Of a stretch of 64,000 bases of DNA, positions 51,084 through 62,863 are shown piece by piece. The DNA is from Thalassobaculum fulvum. Lineage in GTDB: Bacteria; Pseudomonadota; Alphaproteobacteria; Thalassobaculales; Thalassobaculaceae. The first letter of the stretch is position 1, and each line of letters opens with the position of its first letter. Location: the NCBI RefSeq assembly GCF_014652915.1, contig NZ_BMZS01000001.1, forward strand, positions 248,001 through 312,000. The letters run 5' to 3'. The notes under the pieces were generated by a model. The model did not search any database. It had not been told where the DNA came from and saw nothing but the letters and a program-made list of their open reading frames with translations. The position numbers and the translations under genes were made by a program.

Positions 51084-53691
51084 TTTGGGCGAAGACCAGA
51101 TGTCGAGCACCAGTGACCAGGACCGCAAGAAGCTGAGCCTCTCCGGGGGCCGCAACAAGCTGTCCCTCGGCAAGTCCGTCGAGACGAGCCAGGTCAAGCA
51201 GAGCTTCTCGCACGGGCGCTCGAAGACCGTGCAGGTCGAGGTGCGCCGCCGGCGTACGCCGGCCCCCGGCCCTGCCGGCGGCAAGGGCGGGTCCGGCGCC
51301 GGTCGCGAGCTGACCGCCGAGGAGCGCGCGGCCCGTACGCGTGCTCTGCAGGAGGGCCTGAAGCACAGCGAGGCGACGGCCGCCGCCGAGGCTGCGGCGG
51401 CACCGGCCGCCGAGACCGCTGCCGCGGAGCCGGAGCCGGCCGCCATCGAGCCGGTCGCCGAGGAGACGCCGCCGGAGCCGGTCGATCGCCGTCAGGCCGA
51501 GCTCGACGAGCTCCGCAAGATCGCCGACGCCGAAGAGGAGCGGAAGGCCGCCGAGGCGGCGCGCCTGGCCGAGGAAGAGGCCGCGCGTCAGGCCAAGGCA
51601 GCTGCCGAGCGGGCGACCGCCCGGCTCGAGCGCCAGCCGTCGGCCCCGGCCGCCGCCACCCCGGCGCCGCGCGCCCCGGTGGTCGAGGCCGAGGACGACG
51701 ATCGCCGCCGGCGCGGCCGCGGCGATGCGCCGAAGCGGCCGGCCCGTGGCCGGGCGGGCGCCGGCGACCAGCGCCGTCGTGGCGGCAAGCTGACCATCTC
51801 TGCCGCGCTCGACGACAGCGAGCGGACGCGGTCCCTGGCGTCGGTCCGGCGTGCCCGCGAGCGCGAGCGTCAGCGCCAGCACGACGACGAGGATGCCGTC
51901 AAGTTCTCCCGCGACGTGGTGGTGCCGGAGACGATCACCGTCCAGGAACTGGCCAACCGAATGGCCGAGCGGGCCGGCGACGTGGTCAAGTCGCTCATGA
52001 AGATGGGCATGATGGCCACCATCAATCAGACCATCGACGCCGACACTGCGGAGTTGGTGGTTCAGGAGTTCGGGCATCGGGTCCGGCGAGTAGCGGAGTC
52101 CGATGTGGAACTTGGAATGCGTGGCGAGGCCGACGACACGGCCGACCTGCTGCCGCGGTCGCCGGTGGTCACCGTCATGGGTCACGTCGACCACGGCAAG
52201 ACCTCGCTGTTGGACGCGATCCGCAACGCCGACGTGGCGGCTGGTGAGGCCGGTGGCATCACCCAGCACATCGGCGCCTACCAGATCCAGATCCCGTCGG
52301 GCGACAAGATCACCTTCATCGACACCCCGGGCCACGAGGCGTTCACCGAGATGCGGGCGCGCGGCGCCAACGTCACGGACATCGTCATCCTGGTGGTGGC
52401 GGCCGACGACGGCATCATGGCGCAGACCGTGGAAGCGATCCGCCACGCCAAGGCGGCCAACGTCCCGGTCATCGTGGCCTGCAACAAGATCGACAAGCCG
52501 GACGCCGACCCGGCCCGGGTCCGCCAGGAGCTGCTGCAGCACGACATCGTGGTCGAGGAGATGGGCGGCGACGTCCAGGTCGTCGACGTGTCGGCCAAGA
52601 CCAAGCAGGGCATCGACACCCTGCTCGAGGCCATCATGCTGCAGGCCGAGGTGCTGGAGCTGAAGGCCAACCCGAACCGGTCGGCCGAAGGCGTGGTGAT
52701 CGAGGCCAAGGTCGAGCGCGGCCGCGGCAGCGTCGCCACCGTGCTGGTCCAGCGCGGCACCGTGAAGGTCGGCGACGTGTTCGTGGCCGGCGCCGAGTGG
52801 GGCCGGGTGCGCGCCCTGGTCGACGACCGCGGCGCCCAGGTCGACAGTGCCGGTCCGACGGTTCCGGTCGAGGTGCTCGGTCTGCAGGGCACGCCGACCG
52901 CCGGCGACGAGTTCGTGGTGGTCGAGAACGAGGGCCGGGCCCGCGAGATCGCCGACTACCGCCAGCGCGTGATCCGCGAGAAGCAGGCTACGGCCGGCGC
53001 CCGCGGCACCGTCGAGCAGATGCTGTCGGCGATCCAGGCCGGATCGGCCTCGGAGCTGCCGCTGGTCATCAAGACCGACGTGCACGGCTCCTACGAGGCG
53101 ATCAAGGCGACCGTCGAGAAGCTCGAGACCACGGTGGTCAAGCCGCGCATCCTGCACGGTGCGGTCGGCGCGATCAGCGAGTCGGACATCAGCCTGGCCA
53201 AGGCGTCGAACGGCCTGATCATCGGCTTCAACGTCCGCGCCAACCCGCAGGCCCGCGAGATGGCGCGCCGCGAGGGGCTCGAGATCCGCTACTACTCGAT
53301 CATCTACGACCTGATCGACGACATCAAAGCCCTGCTCACGGGCATGCTGGCGCCGGAGATCAAGGAAGAGTTCATCGGCTACGCCGAGATCCGCGAGGTG
53401 TTCAACATCACCAAGGTCGGCAAGGTCGCCGGCTGCATGGTGACCGACGGGATCATCAAGCGCGGCTGCAAGGTTCGCCTGCTGCGGGACGACGTGGTCA
53501 TCCACGAGGGCACGCTGAAGACCCTGAAGCGCTTCAAGGACGAGGTCCGCGAGGTGCGCGAGGGCTACGAATGCGGCATGGCCTTCGAGAACTACGACGA
53601 CATCCGCGTCGGCGACCGGATCGAGTGCTTCGAGCTCAAGGAAGTGGCTCGGACCCTCGAATCGGTGCGGCAGGAGGAGGCGGCCGGCTGA
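51076..53691 (+). CDS. infB: translation initiation factor IF-2
   Basis: This 871-residue GTPase places initiator tRNA on the 30S subunit. A long charged N-terminal region (about 1-290, Ala/Glu/Arg-rich coiled segments) is followed by the IF2_N helix region ([20 protein letters not shown]) and the G domain: G1 [11 protein letters not shown] near residue 369, G3 DTPGHEAF, G4 NKID. Domains II-IV end with the C2 beta barrel. Start choice is between 51076 (MDDLGEDQ) and 51100 (MSSTSDQD); the first overlaps rnpM by 8 nt. Confidence 0.96.
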   Translation: MDDLGEDQMSSTSDQDRKKLSLSGGRNKLSLGKSVETSQVKQSFSHGRSKTVQVEVRRRRTPAPGPAGGKGGSGAGRELTAEERAARTRALQEGLKHSEATAAAEAAAAPAAETAAAEPEPAAIEPVAEETPPEPVDRRQAELDELRKIADAEEERKAAEAARLAEEEAARQAKAAAERATARLERQPSAPAAATPAPRAPVVEAEDDDRRRRGRGDAPKRPARGRAGAGDQRRRGGKLTISAALDDSERTRSLASVRRARERERQRQHDDEDAVKFSRDVVVPETITVQELANRMAERAGDVVKSLMKMGMMATINQTIDADTAELVVQEFGHRVRRVAESDVELGMRGEADDTADLLPRSPVVTVMGHVDHGKTSLLDAIRNADVAAGEAGGITQHIGAYQIQIPSGDKITFIDTPGHEAFTEMRARGANVTDIVILVVAADDGIMAQTVEAIRHAKAANVPVIVACNKIDKPDADPARVRQELLQHDIVVEEMGGDVQVVDVSAKTKQGIDTLLEAIMLQAEVLELKANPNRSAEGVVIEAKVERGRGSVATVLVQRGTVKVGDVFVAGAEWGRVRALVDDRGAQVDSAGPTVPVEVLGLQGTPTAGDEFVVVENEGRAREIADYRQRVIREKQATAGARGTVEQMLSAIQAGSASELPLVIKTDVHGSYEAIKATVEKLETTVVKPRILHGAVGAISESDISLAKASNGLIIGFNVRANPQAREMARREGLEIRYYSIIYDLIDDIKALLTGMLAPEIKEEFIGYAEIREVFNITKVGKVAGCMVTDGIIKRGCKVRLLRDDVVIHEGTLKTLKRFKDEVREVREGYECGMAFENYDDIRVGDRIECFELKEVARTLESVRQEEAAG

Positions 53692-53734
53692 GGCCGTCCT
53701 CCATCGCCGGGACCAACGCCGGGGAACTGAAGTC

Positions 53735-54202
53735 ATGACGGGACGGGAGACGGCTCCTGGCGAGCCGAGCCAGCGGCAGTTGCGCGTGGGCGAGGAAATC
53801 CGCCGCGTGCTGGCGCGGGTGCTGGAGCGCGGCGTCCTGCACGACCCGGCGCTGTACGACGCGCGGGTGACGATCTCCGAGGTCACGGTGTCGCCGGACC
53901 TGCGCAACGCCACGGTCTGGATCACCCCGCTCGGCGGCGGCGACGCCTCCGACCTGCTGGCGGCGCTCAAGCGCAACGCCGGCCGGCTCGGCGGCCTGCT
54001 GGCCCGCGACATCAAGCTGAAATACGCCCCGAAGCTCCGGTTCGAGCGCGACACCGCGTTCGACACCTCGACCCGGATCGACGCGCTGCTGCGCGACCCG
54101 GCGGTCCGCCGCGACGTCGAGGCGGCGGACGACGGCGAGGACGGGCACGACGTCGACGGGCACGATGGCGGGGAGCCGGAGGATCGGGATGGCCCGGCGT
54201 AA
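53735..54202 (+). CDS. rbfA: ribosome-binding factor A
   Basis: This 155-residue 30S maturation factor has the KH-like fold: RQLRVGEEIRRVLARVLERG, then VTISEVTVSPDLRNATVWITPLG and APKLRFERDTAFDTSTRID. A C-terminal acidic tail rich in Asp/Gly/His (DGEDGHDVDGHDGG) goes beyond the core. Its 3' end overlaps the start of truB by 14 nt. Confidence 0.94.
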   Translation: MTGRETAPGEPSQRQLRVGEEIRRVLARVLERGVLHDPALYDARVTISEVTVSPDLRNATVWITPLGGGDASDLLAALKRNAGRLGGLLARDIKLKYAPKLRFERDTAFDTSTRIDALLRDPAVRRDVEAADDGEDGHDVDGHDGGEPEDRDGPA

Positions 54203-55115
54203 GCGCGGCCGGCCGGTCCACGGCTGGGTGATCGTCGACAAGCCGTCGGGCGTCAGCTCGGCGCAGGCGGTGGCGACCGTCCGGCGGGTGTTCGACGCCG
54301 CCAAGGCCGGGCATGCCGGGACCCTGGACCCGCTGGCGACCGGGGTGTTGCCGGTGGCGCTCGGCGAGGCGACCAAGACCGTCCCCTATGTGATGGACGC
54401 CACCAAGGACTACGACTTCACGATCCAGTGGGGCGAGGCCCGGTCGACCGACGACCGCGAGGGCGCGGTGACCGCGACTTCGGACGTGCGTCCCGACGAG
54501 CCGGCGATCCGCGAGGCGACCCGCCGGTTCCTGGGCGAGATCGAGCAGGTCCCGCCGATCTATTCCGCGGTCAAGGTCGACGGCGAGCGGGCCTACGACC
54601 TGGCGCGCTCCGGCGAGGAGGTCGACCTGGAGCCGCGCCAGATCGAGATCCTGGCGTTCGACCTGGCCGAGGTGATCGACGCCGACCGCGCCCGGTTCCG
54701 GGTGTCGTCGGGCAAGGGCGCCTACATGCGGGCGCTGGCCCGCGACCTGGCCGAGAGCCTCGGCACCGTCGGCCATATCGTGGCGCTGCGGCGGCTGCGG
54801 GTCGGTCCGTTCGCCGAGGCCGAGGCGATTTCGCTGGATTCGCTGGCCGAGCTGATGCATAACCCCGCGGCTTTCGAGCACCTCAGGCCGGTCGCGACCG
54901 CGCTGGACGGCATCCCGGCGCTGGCCCTGAGCGGCCCCGAGGCGAAGACGCTCCGCAACGGCCAGGGCGTTCCCGTGTTCCGAGCGATGGATCGGGATCG
55001 TTTTGGCCATCTTCGTGAAGGCGACCTCGTATATGCCCTGGAGGGCGATATGCCGGTCGCGATCGCGCGGATCGAAGGCGGCGCCATTCGCCCGGTGCGG
55101 GTGCTGAACCTCTGA
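54189..55115 (+). CDS. truB: tRNA pseudouridine55 synthase TruB
   Basis: This enzyme of about 308 residues makes pseudouridine 55 in the T loop. The catalytic D47 lies in [14 protein letters not shown], preceded by [37 protein letters not shown] is also conserved. A small PUA-like C-terminal part follows from about residue 250. The start at 54189 (MARRKRGRP) is preferred over 54165 because GGAGG lies about 7 nt upstream. It overlaps rbfA. Confidence 0.95.
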   Translation: MARRKRGRPVHGWVIVDKPSGVSSAQAVATVRRVFDAAKAGHAGTLDPLATGVLPVALGEATKTVPYVMDATKDYDFTIQWGEARSTDDREGAVTATSDVRPDEPAIREATRRFLGEIEQVPPIYSAVKVDGERAYDLARSGEEVDLEPRQIEILAFDLAEVIDADRARFRVSSGKGAYMRALARDLAESLGTVGHIVALRRLRVGPFAEAEAISLDSLAELMHNPAAFEHLRPVATALDGIPALALSGPEAKTLRNGQGVPVFRAMDRDRFGHLREGDLVYALEGDMPVAIARIEGGAIRPVRVLNL

Positions 55116-55132
55116 ACGAAGGAGAGAGGACG

Positions 55133-55402
55133 ATGTCGATTACGCCCGAGCGCAAGGCCGAGCTGGTCAAGGAATACGGCACCAAGGAAGGCGACACCGG
55201 GTCGCCGGAGGTCCAGGTCGCGATCCTGACGGAGCGCATCGCCAACCTGACCGAGCACATGAAGGCCCACAAGCAGGACTTCCACTCGCGCCGCGGCCTG
55301 CTGATGCTGGTCGGCCAGCGCCGCCGCCTGCTCGACTACCTCAAGGGCAAGAGCGTGCAGCGCTACTCGACCCTGATCGAGCGTCTCAGCATCCGCCGCT
55401 GA
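55133..55402 (+). CDS. rpsO: 30S ribosomal protein S15
   Basis: This 89-residue primary 16S rRNA-binding protein is of standard length, beginning [16 protein letters not shown] and including the [20 protein letters not shown] and [17 protein letters not shown] signatures. A strong AAGGAGAGAGG ribosome site precedes the ATG. It is separated from pnp by a terminator-like hairpin, as in many proteobacteria. Confidence 0.98.
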   Translation: MSITPERKAELVKEYGTKEGDTGSPEVQVAILTERIANLTEHMKAHKQDFHSRRGLLMLVGQRRRLLDYLKGKSVQRYSTLIERLSIRR

Positions 55403-55450
55403 CCGCGGCGCCGCGCCGGTCGCGGCGCTCCGCAGTTTCGGACACGACCG

Positions 55451-55477
55451 AAGGGCCGATCCTCGCGATCGGCCCTT
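55451..55477 (+). terminator. rpsO terminator hairpin
   Basis: A perfect 11-bp stem AAGGGCCGATC (55451-55461) and GATCGGCCCTT (55467-55477) with loop CTCGC lies 49 bp after the rpsO stop. TT at the stem base is followed by CTGCTGTG, so the U tract is poor; partial read-through into pnp is plausible. Confidence 0.75.
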
Positions 55478-55746
55478 CTGCTGTGCGCATCCGGCGCCGC
55501 GAGGATTGACCCCAGGGGCGTTCCGTGGCATGGGACGGCTGCGCAAGAGAGAGATGAACCGAGGGACTACCGCAGCGACGCCATGACGAAGCAGGGCGTC
55601 TATTCCCCCTCCATCGTGGAGAAGCAGGCTCACCCGTCGGCCCAGCGCTGCCGACGGGTCGACGTGCTTGTGCCGCCGAGAGATTGAGCGGACCGACCGG
55701 ACGGGGTTGCGTTTGGACCACGCGGTTCCAAGCGAAGGAACGTGAA
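55478..55746 (+). promoter_or_regulatory. long pnp leader with a 10-bp hairpin
   Basis: The leader between the rpsO hairpin and pnp is about 270 bp and holds no recognisable gene. At 55632-55659, ACCCGTCGGC and GCCGACGGGT pair across an 8-nt loop CCAGCGCT. Nearer the start, TTGGACC and GGTTCCAA (about 55715-55733) can pair with one bulge. Such a leader hairpin is the known target of RNase III/PNPase autocontrol in E. coli; the equivalent role here is inference. Confidence 0.6.
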
Positions 55747-57867
<2,121 letters not shown>

Positions 57868-57899
57868 CGATCGGGCGGGCGACGGGGCGGAGGAACGTC

Positions 57900-58655
57900 A
57901 TGTCATCGAGCAGCGCACCTTCCGGCTTCGTCGCCCCCCGCCTGATCGGCCATCGCGGCGCCGCCGCGCTGGCACCCGAGAACACCCTGGCTTCGATCCG
58001 GGCGGCCGCCGACAGCGGCGTGTCCTGGATCGAGGTCGATGCCAAGCTGGCCAAGGACGGCGTGCCGGTGCTGATGCACGACGACACGCTCGACCGCACC
58101 ACCGCCGGCCAGGGCCCGGTGGCGGCCCGCACCTCGGGCGAGCTCGGCCGGCTGGACGCCGGCTCCTGGTTCGACCCGCGGTTCGCCGGCGAGACCGTGC
58201 CGACCCTGGCGCAGTGCCTGGCCGAATGCCGCCGCCTCGGCCTCGGTCTCGACCTCGAGATCAAGCCCGACAAGGGCGCCGAGGCGGTCACCGCCGCCGC
58301 CGTGCTGGGCGTCCTCGACGACGCCGGCTGGACCGCCGCCGACCCGATCTTCATGACCAGCTTCGCGGTCGCCTCGCTGCGGGTGGTGCGCGACTACGCC
58401 CCGACCTTCCACCGCGGCCTGCTGGTCTGGAAGTTCCCCGACGGCTGGCGGGACGCCGCCCGCGACCTGGGCGCGGTGGCGGTGATTTCCGACCAGCAAT
58501 CGCTGAAGACCGCCGCCGACGTGGCCCGGATCGCCGACGGCGGCTGGATCCCGATGACCTACACGGTCAACCAGGCGGACCGCGCCGCCGAGCTGTACGG
58601 CTGGGGCGTCGCCGGCGTCGTCACCGACGACCCGCCGGCGCTCGCGGGGCTGTAG
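57900..58655 (+). CDS. glycerophosphodiester phosphodiesterase (UgpQ-like)
   Basis: This 251-residue cytosolic-type GDPD hydrolyses glycerophosphodiesters to glycerol-3-phosphate and an alcohol. Catalytic and metal residues are H18/R19 (IGHRG), E45 and D47 (WIEVDAKL) and H60 (LMHDDTLDRTT). PMTYTVNQADRAAELYGWGV is the usual C-terminal motif. No signal peptide is visible, as in UgpQ. It starts 32 bp after pnp and has no ugp transport genes nearby. Confidence 0.92.
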   Translation: MSSSSAPSGFVAPRLIGHRGAAALAPENTLASIRAAADSGVSWIEVDAKLAKDGVPVLMHDDTLDRTTAGQGPVAARTSGELGRLDAGSWFDPRFAGETVPTLAQCLAECRRLGLGLDLEIKPDKGAEAVTAAAVLGVLDDAGWTAADPIFMTSFAVASLRVVRDYAPTFHRGLLVWKFPDGWRDAARDLGAVAVISDQQSLKTAADVARIADGGWIPMTYTVNQADRAAELYGWGVAGVVTDDPPALAGL

Positions 58656-58677
58656 CCGGCCCGTACCGGCGACGCTA

Positions 58678-60804
58678 TCAGGACGAGCCGGCGGCGGCTG
58701 GCCGGGTGCCCGCGGACCGGACCCGTGCGTTCTGCCCCTCCGCCGCGAGCTTCTCCTCGAGCGAGGCGACGTCTCCGATCACCCGCTCCGCCGGGAACGT
58801 CACCCGGACGGTTGTTCCCCGGCCGGGCTCGCTCTCGATGTCGAGGGTGCCGCCGTGCAGCTCGGCAAGCCGCTTGACGATCGGCAGCCCGAGTCCGGTG
58901 CCCTGCTGCGATCGCACCATCGGATCGACGTGCACCTGTTCGAACGGCTGCAGCACCCGAGGCAGGTCCTGCTCGGCGATGCCGCAGCCGGTGTCGCTCA
59001 CGATCAGGCTGACGCCGCCGTCCGGCCGGCTCTCGAGAGCGACCGTTATCGTCCCGTTCGGCGTGAACTTGATCGCATTGGACAGGAGGTTGAAGACGAT
59101 CTCCTTCACCCGGATCTCGTCGGCCCGGAGTATCGGCGAGGAATCCGGCTCGAGGAGCTGCAGCGTCGGCCCGTCCGGGCGCAGCAGCGGGCGGCTCTGG
59201 CGCACGCACTGGGCGGCGACCGCGAACAGGCTGATCGAGCGCTCGATCAGGACCATCCGCTCGGACTCGATCTTCGACAGGTCCAGGACGTCGTTGATGA
59301 TCCGCAGAAGCTGCTGCCCCGACCCGTTGATGTCGGCGATGTACGCCTTGTACCGGTCGTCCCGGATGCCCTGGTAGGGGTCCTTCGCCATGAACTCGGA
59401 GAACCCGATGATCGCGTTGAGCGGGGTGCGCAGCTCGTGGCTCATCAGCGCGAGAAAGCGGGACTTCGCCAGGTTGGCCGCCTTGGCCTCGATCATCGAC
59501 CGCTCCATGGCGGCCTGGGCGTCCTTGAGCCTGGTGATGTCCTCCTTGACCGCCAGGAAGTTGATGATCCGGCCGTCGCTGTCGAAGATCGGCGAGATCT
59601 TCGTGTCTTCCCAGAACAGCTCGCCGTTCTTCTTCTTGTTGAGGAACTCGCCGTGCCAGGGCCGGCCCGAGAGGATGGTGGACCACAGGTTGGCGTACTC
59701 CGCGGGCGAGGTGTGCCCCGACTTCGTCATGCGGGAGTTCTGGCCGAGCATCTCCTCCCGACGATAGCCGGTCAGCTCCGTGAACTGGGGGTTCACGTAC
59801 TCGATCGAGCCCTTGGTATCGGTGATCACGACGCTGCTCGGGCTCTGTTCGACGGCCGAGAAGAAGCGGCGGACGGCGCGATCGCGCTCGACCTCGTCGC
59901 GCATGCGGAACCACAGGAAGACGTTGAACGCCAGGACCAGGACCGCCAGCGCGAGAATCACCGCGGCGACGAGATCCCGCGAGTCCCGCCACGTCGACAG
60001 CACGGTGTCCCGGTTCGCCGACAGTTCCAGGCGGAACGGGAAGCTCTGCAGCTGGAACGATGCCGACACCAGTTCGGACCCCGGCGGAGCGCGGTGCGCC
60101 GGCGCGCCGTCGTCGATCGCGGCCGGCCACCTGACCAGGACCTCGCCGGACCCGTCGAACAGCGTCGCCCGGTCGAACCCGCCGAGATCGTCGGCGACGA
60201 TCAGGTCGACGATCTCGGTGGGCTCCACGAGTACCCGGGCAACGCCCAGGAACTCGCCGTCCGGGGCGGTGAGGGAGCGGCTGAAGGCCAGCCCGGAACG
60301 GCCGCCGGTGGCCGCCGGGTCGGGCCGCTCGATCACGATGGTCCGGTAGGCGTCCCGGTGGGCCGCGAAGAACGGCAGGTTCGCGGCGTCGAGCGCGGGG
60401 TCGCCGCCTCCGGTCGCGGCGACCGGCGCTCCCGACGCGTCGTACAGCGTGCCGCTGACGGTGCCGACCCGGCTGGTCCGGGTCGACCACAGCAGCCCGT
60501 CGAGGACGCGGTCGTCGGTGCGGTCCAGGCCACGCCGGTCGATCTCGTGGCCGATCGCCTCCAGGCTCGCGAGAATCTGGTCGAAGTGCACGTTCAGGGT
60601 CTGGCCGATCGAACGGGCCCGCGAGGCGAGGTCGAGGCCGGCGTATCGGAGGTCGGCCTGCCGCTCCTGGGCGAGGTTGAGCATCAGCAGCCCGGCCGCG
60701 ACCGCCAACAGGATGTGCGAAAGCACGGCGGCCGTCAGGTAGGGCCGCCTGACGCTGGACCGTCCCGGCAGGGCCCAGCGCGGGGACGCGCGCGACCGTT
60801 CCAC
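58678..60804 (-). CDS. Cache/PAS sensor histidine kinase linked to an orphan TRAP binding protein
   Basis: This 708-residue membrane kinase has membrane segments at about 23-44 and 279-300. They enclose a periplasmic region of ~230 residues resembling a double Cache sensor (SLEAIGHEIDRRG, DAANLPFFAAHRDAYRTIVI, SGLAFSRSLTAPDGEFLGVA). A PAS domain follows (SAVEQSPSSVVITDTKGSIE, with PAC FLAVKEDITRLK), then HisKA with H456 (LMSHELRTPLNAIIGF) and HATPase (FNLLSNAIKF, DTGCGIAE, GTGLGLPIVKRL). There is no receiver domain and no adjacent response regulator. The start GTG 60804 lies 1 nt after the TRAP gene stop with GGGGGA 8 nt upstream; GTG 60834 is the alternative. Confidence 0.86.
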   Translation of the reverse strand: MERSRASPRWALPGRSSVRRPYLTAAVLSHILLAVAAGLLMLNLAQERQADLRYAGLDLASRARSIGQTLNVHFDQILASLEAIGHEIDRRGLDRTDDRVLDGLLWSTRTSRVGTVSGTLYDASGAPVAATGGGDPALDAANLPFFAAHRDAYRTIVIERPDPAATGGRSGLAFSRSLTAPDGEFLGVARVLVEPTEIVDLIVADDLGGFDRATLFDGSGEVLVRWPAAIDDGAPAHRAPPGSELVSASFQLQSFPFRLELSANRDTVLSTWRDSRDLVAAVILALAVLVLAFNVFLWFRMRDEVERDRAVRRFFSAVEQSPSSVVITDTKGSIEYVNPQFTELTGYRREEMLGQNSRMTKSGHTSPAEYANLWSTILSGRPWHGEFLNKKKNGELFWEDTKISPIFDSDGRIINFLAVKEDITRLKDAQAAMERSMIEAKAANLAKSRFLALMSHELRTPLNAIIGFSEFMAKDPYQGIRDDRYKAYIADINGSGQQLLRIINDVLDLSKIESERMVLIERSISLFAVAAQCVRQSRPLLRPDGPTLQLLEPDSSPILRADEIRVKEIVFNLLSNAIKFTPNGTITVALESRPDGGVSLIVSDTGCGIAEQDLPRVLQPFEQVHVDPMVRSQQGTGLGLPIVKRLAELHGGTLDIESEPGRGTTVRVTFPAERVIGDVASLEEKLAAEGQNARVRSAGTRPAAAGSS

Positions 60805-60805
60805 G

Positions 60806-61867
60806 TCAGCCGTCCCCCAGCGCCGCGGAGACACGGGCGACGAACGCCGGATCGATGCCGAGGCGGGCGGCGATGGCGTCCTGCCGGGCCATCAGCCTGC
60901 GGCGCTGCGCGGACAGGGTCTGCGGGTCGGGCGCGGTGATCGCCACGCCGTGCGCGGCCAGGGTCGCCAGCGCCTCGGACTGGGCGTGTGCCGCGATCTC
61001 GCGGGCTTCGCCGACCACGCTTTCCCAGGTCTCGACGATCGCCGCCCTGGTGGCTTCGGGCAGCCGCCGCCAGAACGCGTTCGAGATGATCGGGACGTAC
61101 TGCGCGAAGTATTCCTGGTCCTGCAGGGTCGTGTTGACCCCGTGCTCCCACAGCCGGGCGCTCACGACGGTGGCGTTGCTCGTCAGGATGCCGTCGACCC
61201 GGCGCTTCCGCAGGGCCTCCGGCAGGTCCGGCCACGGGATCGTCATCGGGGTCGCGCCGAAGGCCTCGAGGCGCAGGGCGTTGGCGAGGCCGCCGGCAAC
61301 GCGGATGCGTGCGCCGGCGACGTCGTCGTGCGCCGCGATCCGGGCGCCGACGCCGTACAGGTGCACGTAGCCGAGGTCGATCCAGCGTCCCGGCACGGTC
61401 ACCCCCAGTCGCGAGCCGATCCGTCGGTTGATCTCCTGCCCGATCGGCCCGTCACGCAACCGGTAGTTCACCTCCGACGTCCGGCCAAAGAACATCGGCA
61501 GCAGGAACACGCTGACGCTCGGCTCGAACCGGTCGAACTGCCAGGTGCCCGGAACCGCCATCTCGACGTTGCCGCGGGACACCGCCTGGATGACTTCGCG
61601 GTCGCGATACAATGCAGCGTCGAACCGGTGCTCGACCGTCAGCCGCCCGGCGAGCCGGTCACGCAGGCGCTCGGCGAACCGGGCGACGACCCTGGTCTGG
61701 ATGTGACCGGCCGAGTTCTCGGTGGAGATCCGCATCACCGGAACCGTCAGGCCGGCGGCGGCGACCGTCGCACCGGACAGCGACAGAGCCGCGGCGGCCA
61801 GCAGACACGCTGCCGCCAGCGTGCGGAAGGACCGGGCCGCACCCGCCGCCCGGGATCGCCGGCGCAC
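60806..61867 (-). CDS. orphan TRAP-type (DctP-like) periplasmic binding protein
   Basis: This secreted solute-binding protein has about 353 residues and a signal segment LAAACLLAAAALSLSGATVAAA. The DctP-fold pattern includes RISTENSAGHIQTRVVARFA, VSRGNVEMAVPGTWQFDRFE, VAGARIRVAGGLANALRLEA (family position of the carboxylate-binding Arg) and VDGILTSNATVVSARLWEHG. No DctQ or DctM membrane subunit is near. Instead the stop abuts the start of a histidine kinase, so it probably presents a ligand to that sensor. The start GTG 61867 has GAGGG 5 nt upstream; the frame stays open to 61942. Confidence 0.85.
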   Translation of the reverse strand: MRRRSRAAGAARSFRTLAAACLLAAAALSLSGATVAAAGLTVPVMRISTENSAGHIQTRVVARFAERLRDRLAGRLTVEHRFDAALYRDREVIQAVSRGNVEMAVPGTWQFDRFEPSVSVFLLPMFFGRTSEVNYRLRDGPIGQEINRRIGSRLGVTVPGRWIDLGYVHLYGVGARIAAHDDVAGARIRVAGGLANALRLEAFGATPMTIPWPDLPEALRKRRVDGILTSNATVVSARLWEHGVNTTLQDQEYFAQYVPIISNAFWRRLPEATRAAIVETWESVVGEAREIAAHAQSEALATLAAHGVAITAPDPQTLSAQRRRLMARQDAIAARLGIDPAFVARVSAALGDG

Positions 61868-62137
61868 CCCTGCCCTCGGGGCGGCGGCCTGCTCCCGGTG
61901 GTGGTCGGTGCGGCGAGGTCGTCGGGGCGAGCAGGGGATCACGGCCGCGTGTCATTTCGGAGAGTGGCTGGTCGCCGGACAGTCGACGACCGGGGCGCGG
62001 AATCAATTGATCTGGGTCAATATGCGAAGCCGGGATTTGAAATAAAATTCCATTGGTTGTGCGGGCCGGGCCGGCCAATAACGACAGGTGGCGCCCGGCT
62101 TTCCGAGGCCATGCCCGGCGCACCGGCCCGGTCGTCG

Positions 62138-62749
62138 TCACCACATCGTCTTCGCCGCCCGCTCCGGCCACTCGCGGTCGTAGCCGTCGCCCCCGACCCG
62201 GTTCTCGCTGAGGGTCGCCAGGATCTGCCCCGGGGTCGGCAGGGACGTGGGGTCGACGTGCCTCGCGGGGTCCCACAGACCGGCACGGATGATCGCCCGG
62301 GCACATTGGAAATAGACGGTCTCGACCGCGATCACGACCACCGATCGGGGTGGCCTGCCGTCGATCTCGAAGGCGGCGCACAGGGCCGGGTCGGTGTCCA
62401 GGTTGGCGCGGCCGTTGACCCGGACGGTGGTGCCGGAGCCGGGGATCAGGAACAGCAGGGCGACCCGCGGGTCGCGCACGATGTTGCGCAGTGAATCCAC
62501 GCGGTTGTTGCCGCGCCGGTCGGGCATCATCAGCGTGCGCTCGTCGTGGACCCGCACGAAGCCGGCGAGGTCGCCGCGCGGCGAGCAGTCGAGGCCCTCG
62601 GGCCCGGCGGTCGCCAGCGCCACGAACGGCGAGGCCTCGATGAACGCCCGGTACTGCGGGACGATGCGGTCGATCTCCTTGGCGGTCGAGGCTTCGCCGG
62701 GGACGCCGTACAGCGCTTCGAGTTGTTCGACGGTGGTGATGACGGACAT
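62138..62749 (-). CDS. PPOX-class FMN-binding protein (MSMEG_1061-like)
   Basis: This 203-residue protein has the pyridoxamine-5'-phosphate-oxidase-like split barrel. PFVALATAGPEGLDCSPRGD is the typical flavin-binding first part, and RTLMMPDRRGNNRVDSLRNI followed by FLIPGSGTTVRVNGRA matches the subfamily seen in many actinobacteria and alphaproteobacteria. It is probably an FMN- or F420-type oxidoreductase of unknown substrate, not pyridoxine biosynthesis. It is divergent from the GNAT gene (114 bp between). Confidence 0.82.
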   Translation of the reverse strand: MSVITTVEQLEALYGVPGEASTAKEIDRIVPQYRAFIEASPFVALATAGPEGLDCSPRGDLAGFVRVHDERTLMMPDRRGNNRVDSLRNIVRDPRVALLFLIPGSGTTVRVNGRANLDTDPALCAAFEIDGRPPRSVVVIAVETVYFQCARAIIRAGLWDPARHVDPTSLPTPGQILATLSENRVGGDGYDREWPERAAKTMW

Positions 62750-62863
62750 GACACGGACCTGTGCGGGGGCGGGTGGCGGAGATTGCCACAACCGCTCCGG
62801 GCGGGCGATAAGGCGGCCGGTCCCGGCGGCGATGCGCGACCCCGGGACGGGAGGTTTGGCCCC

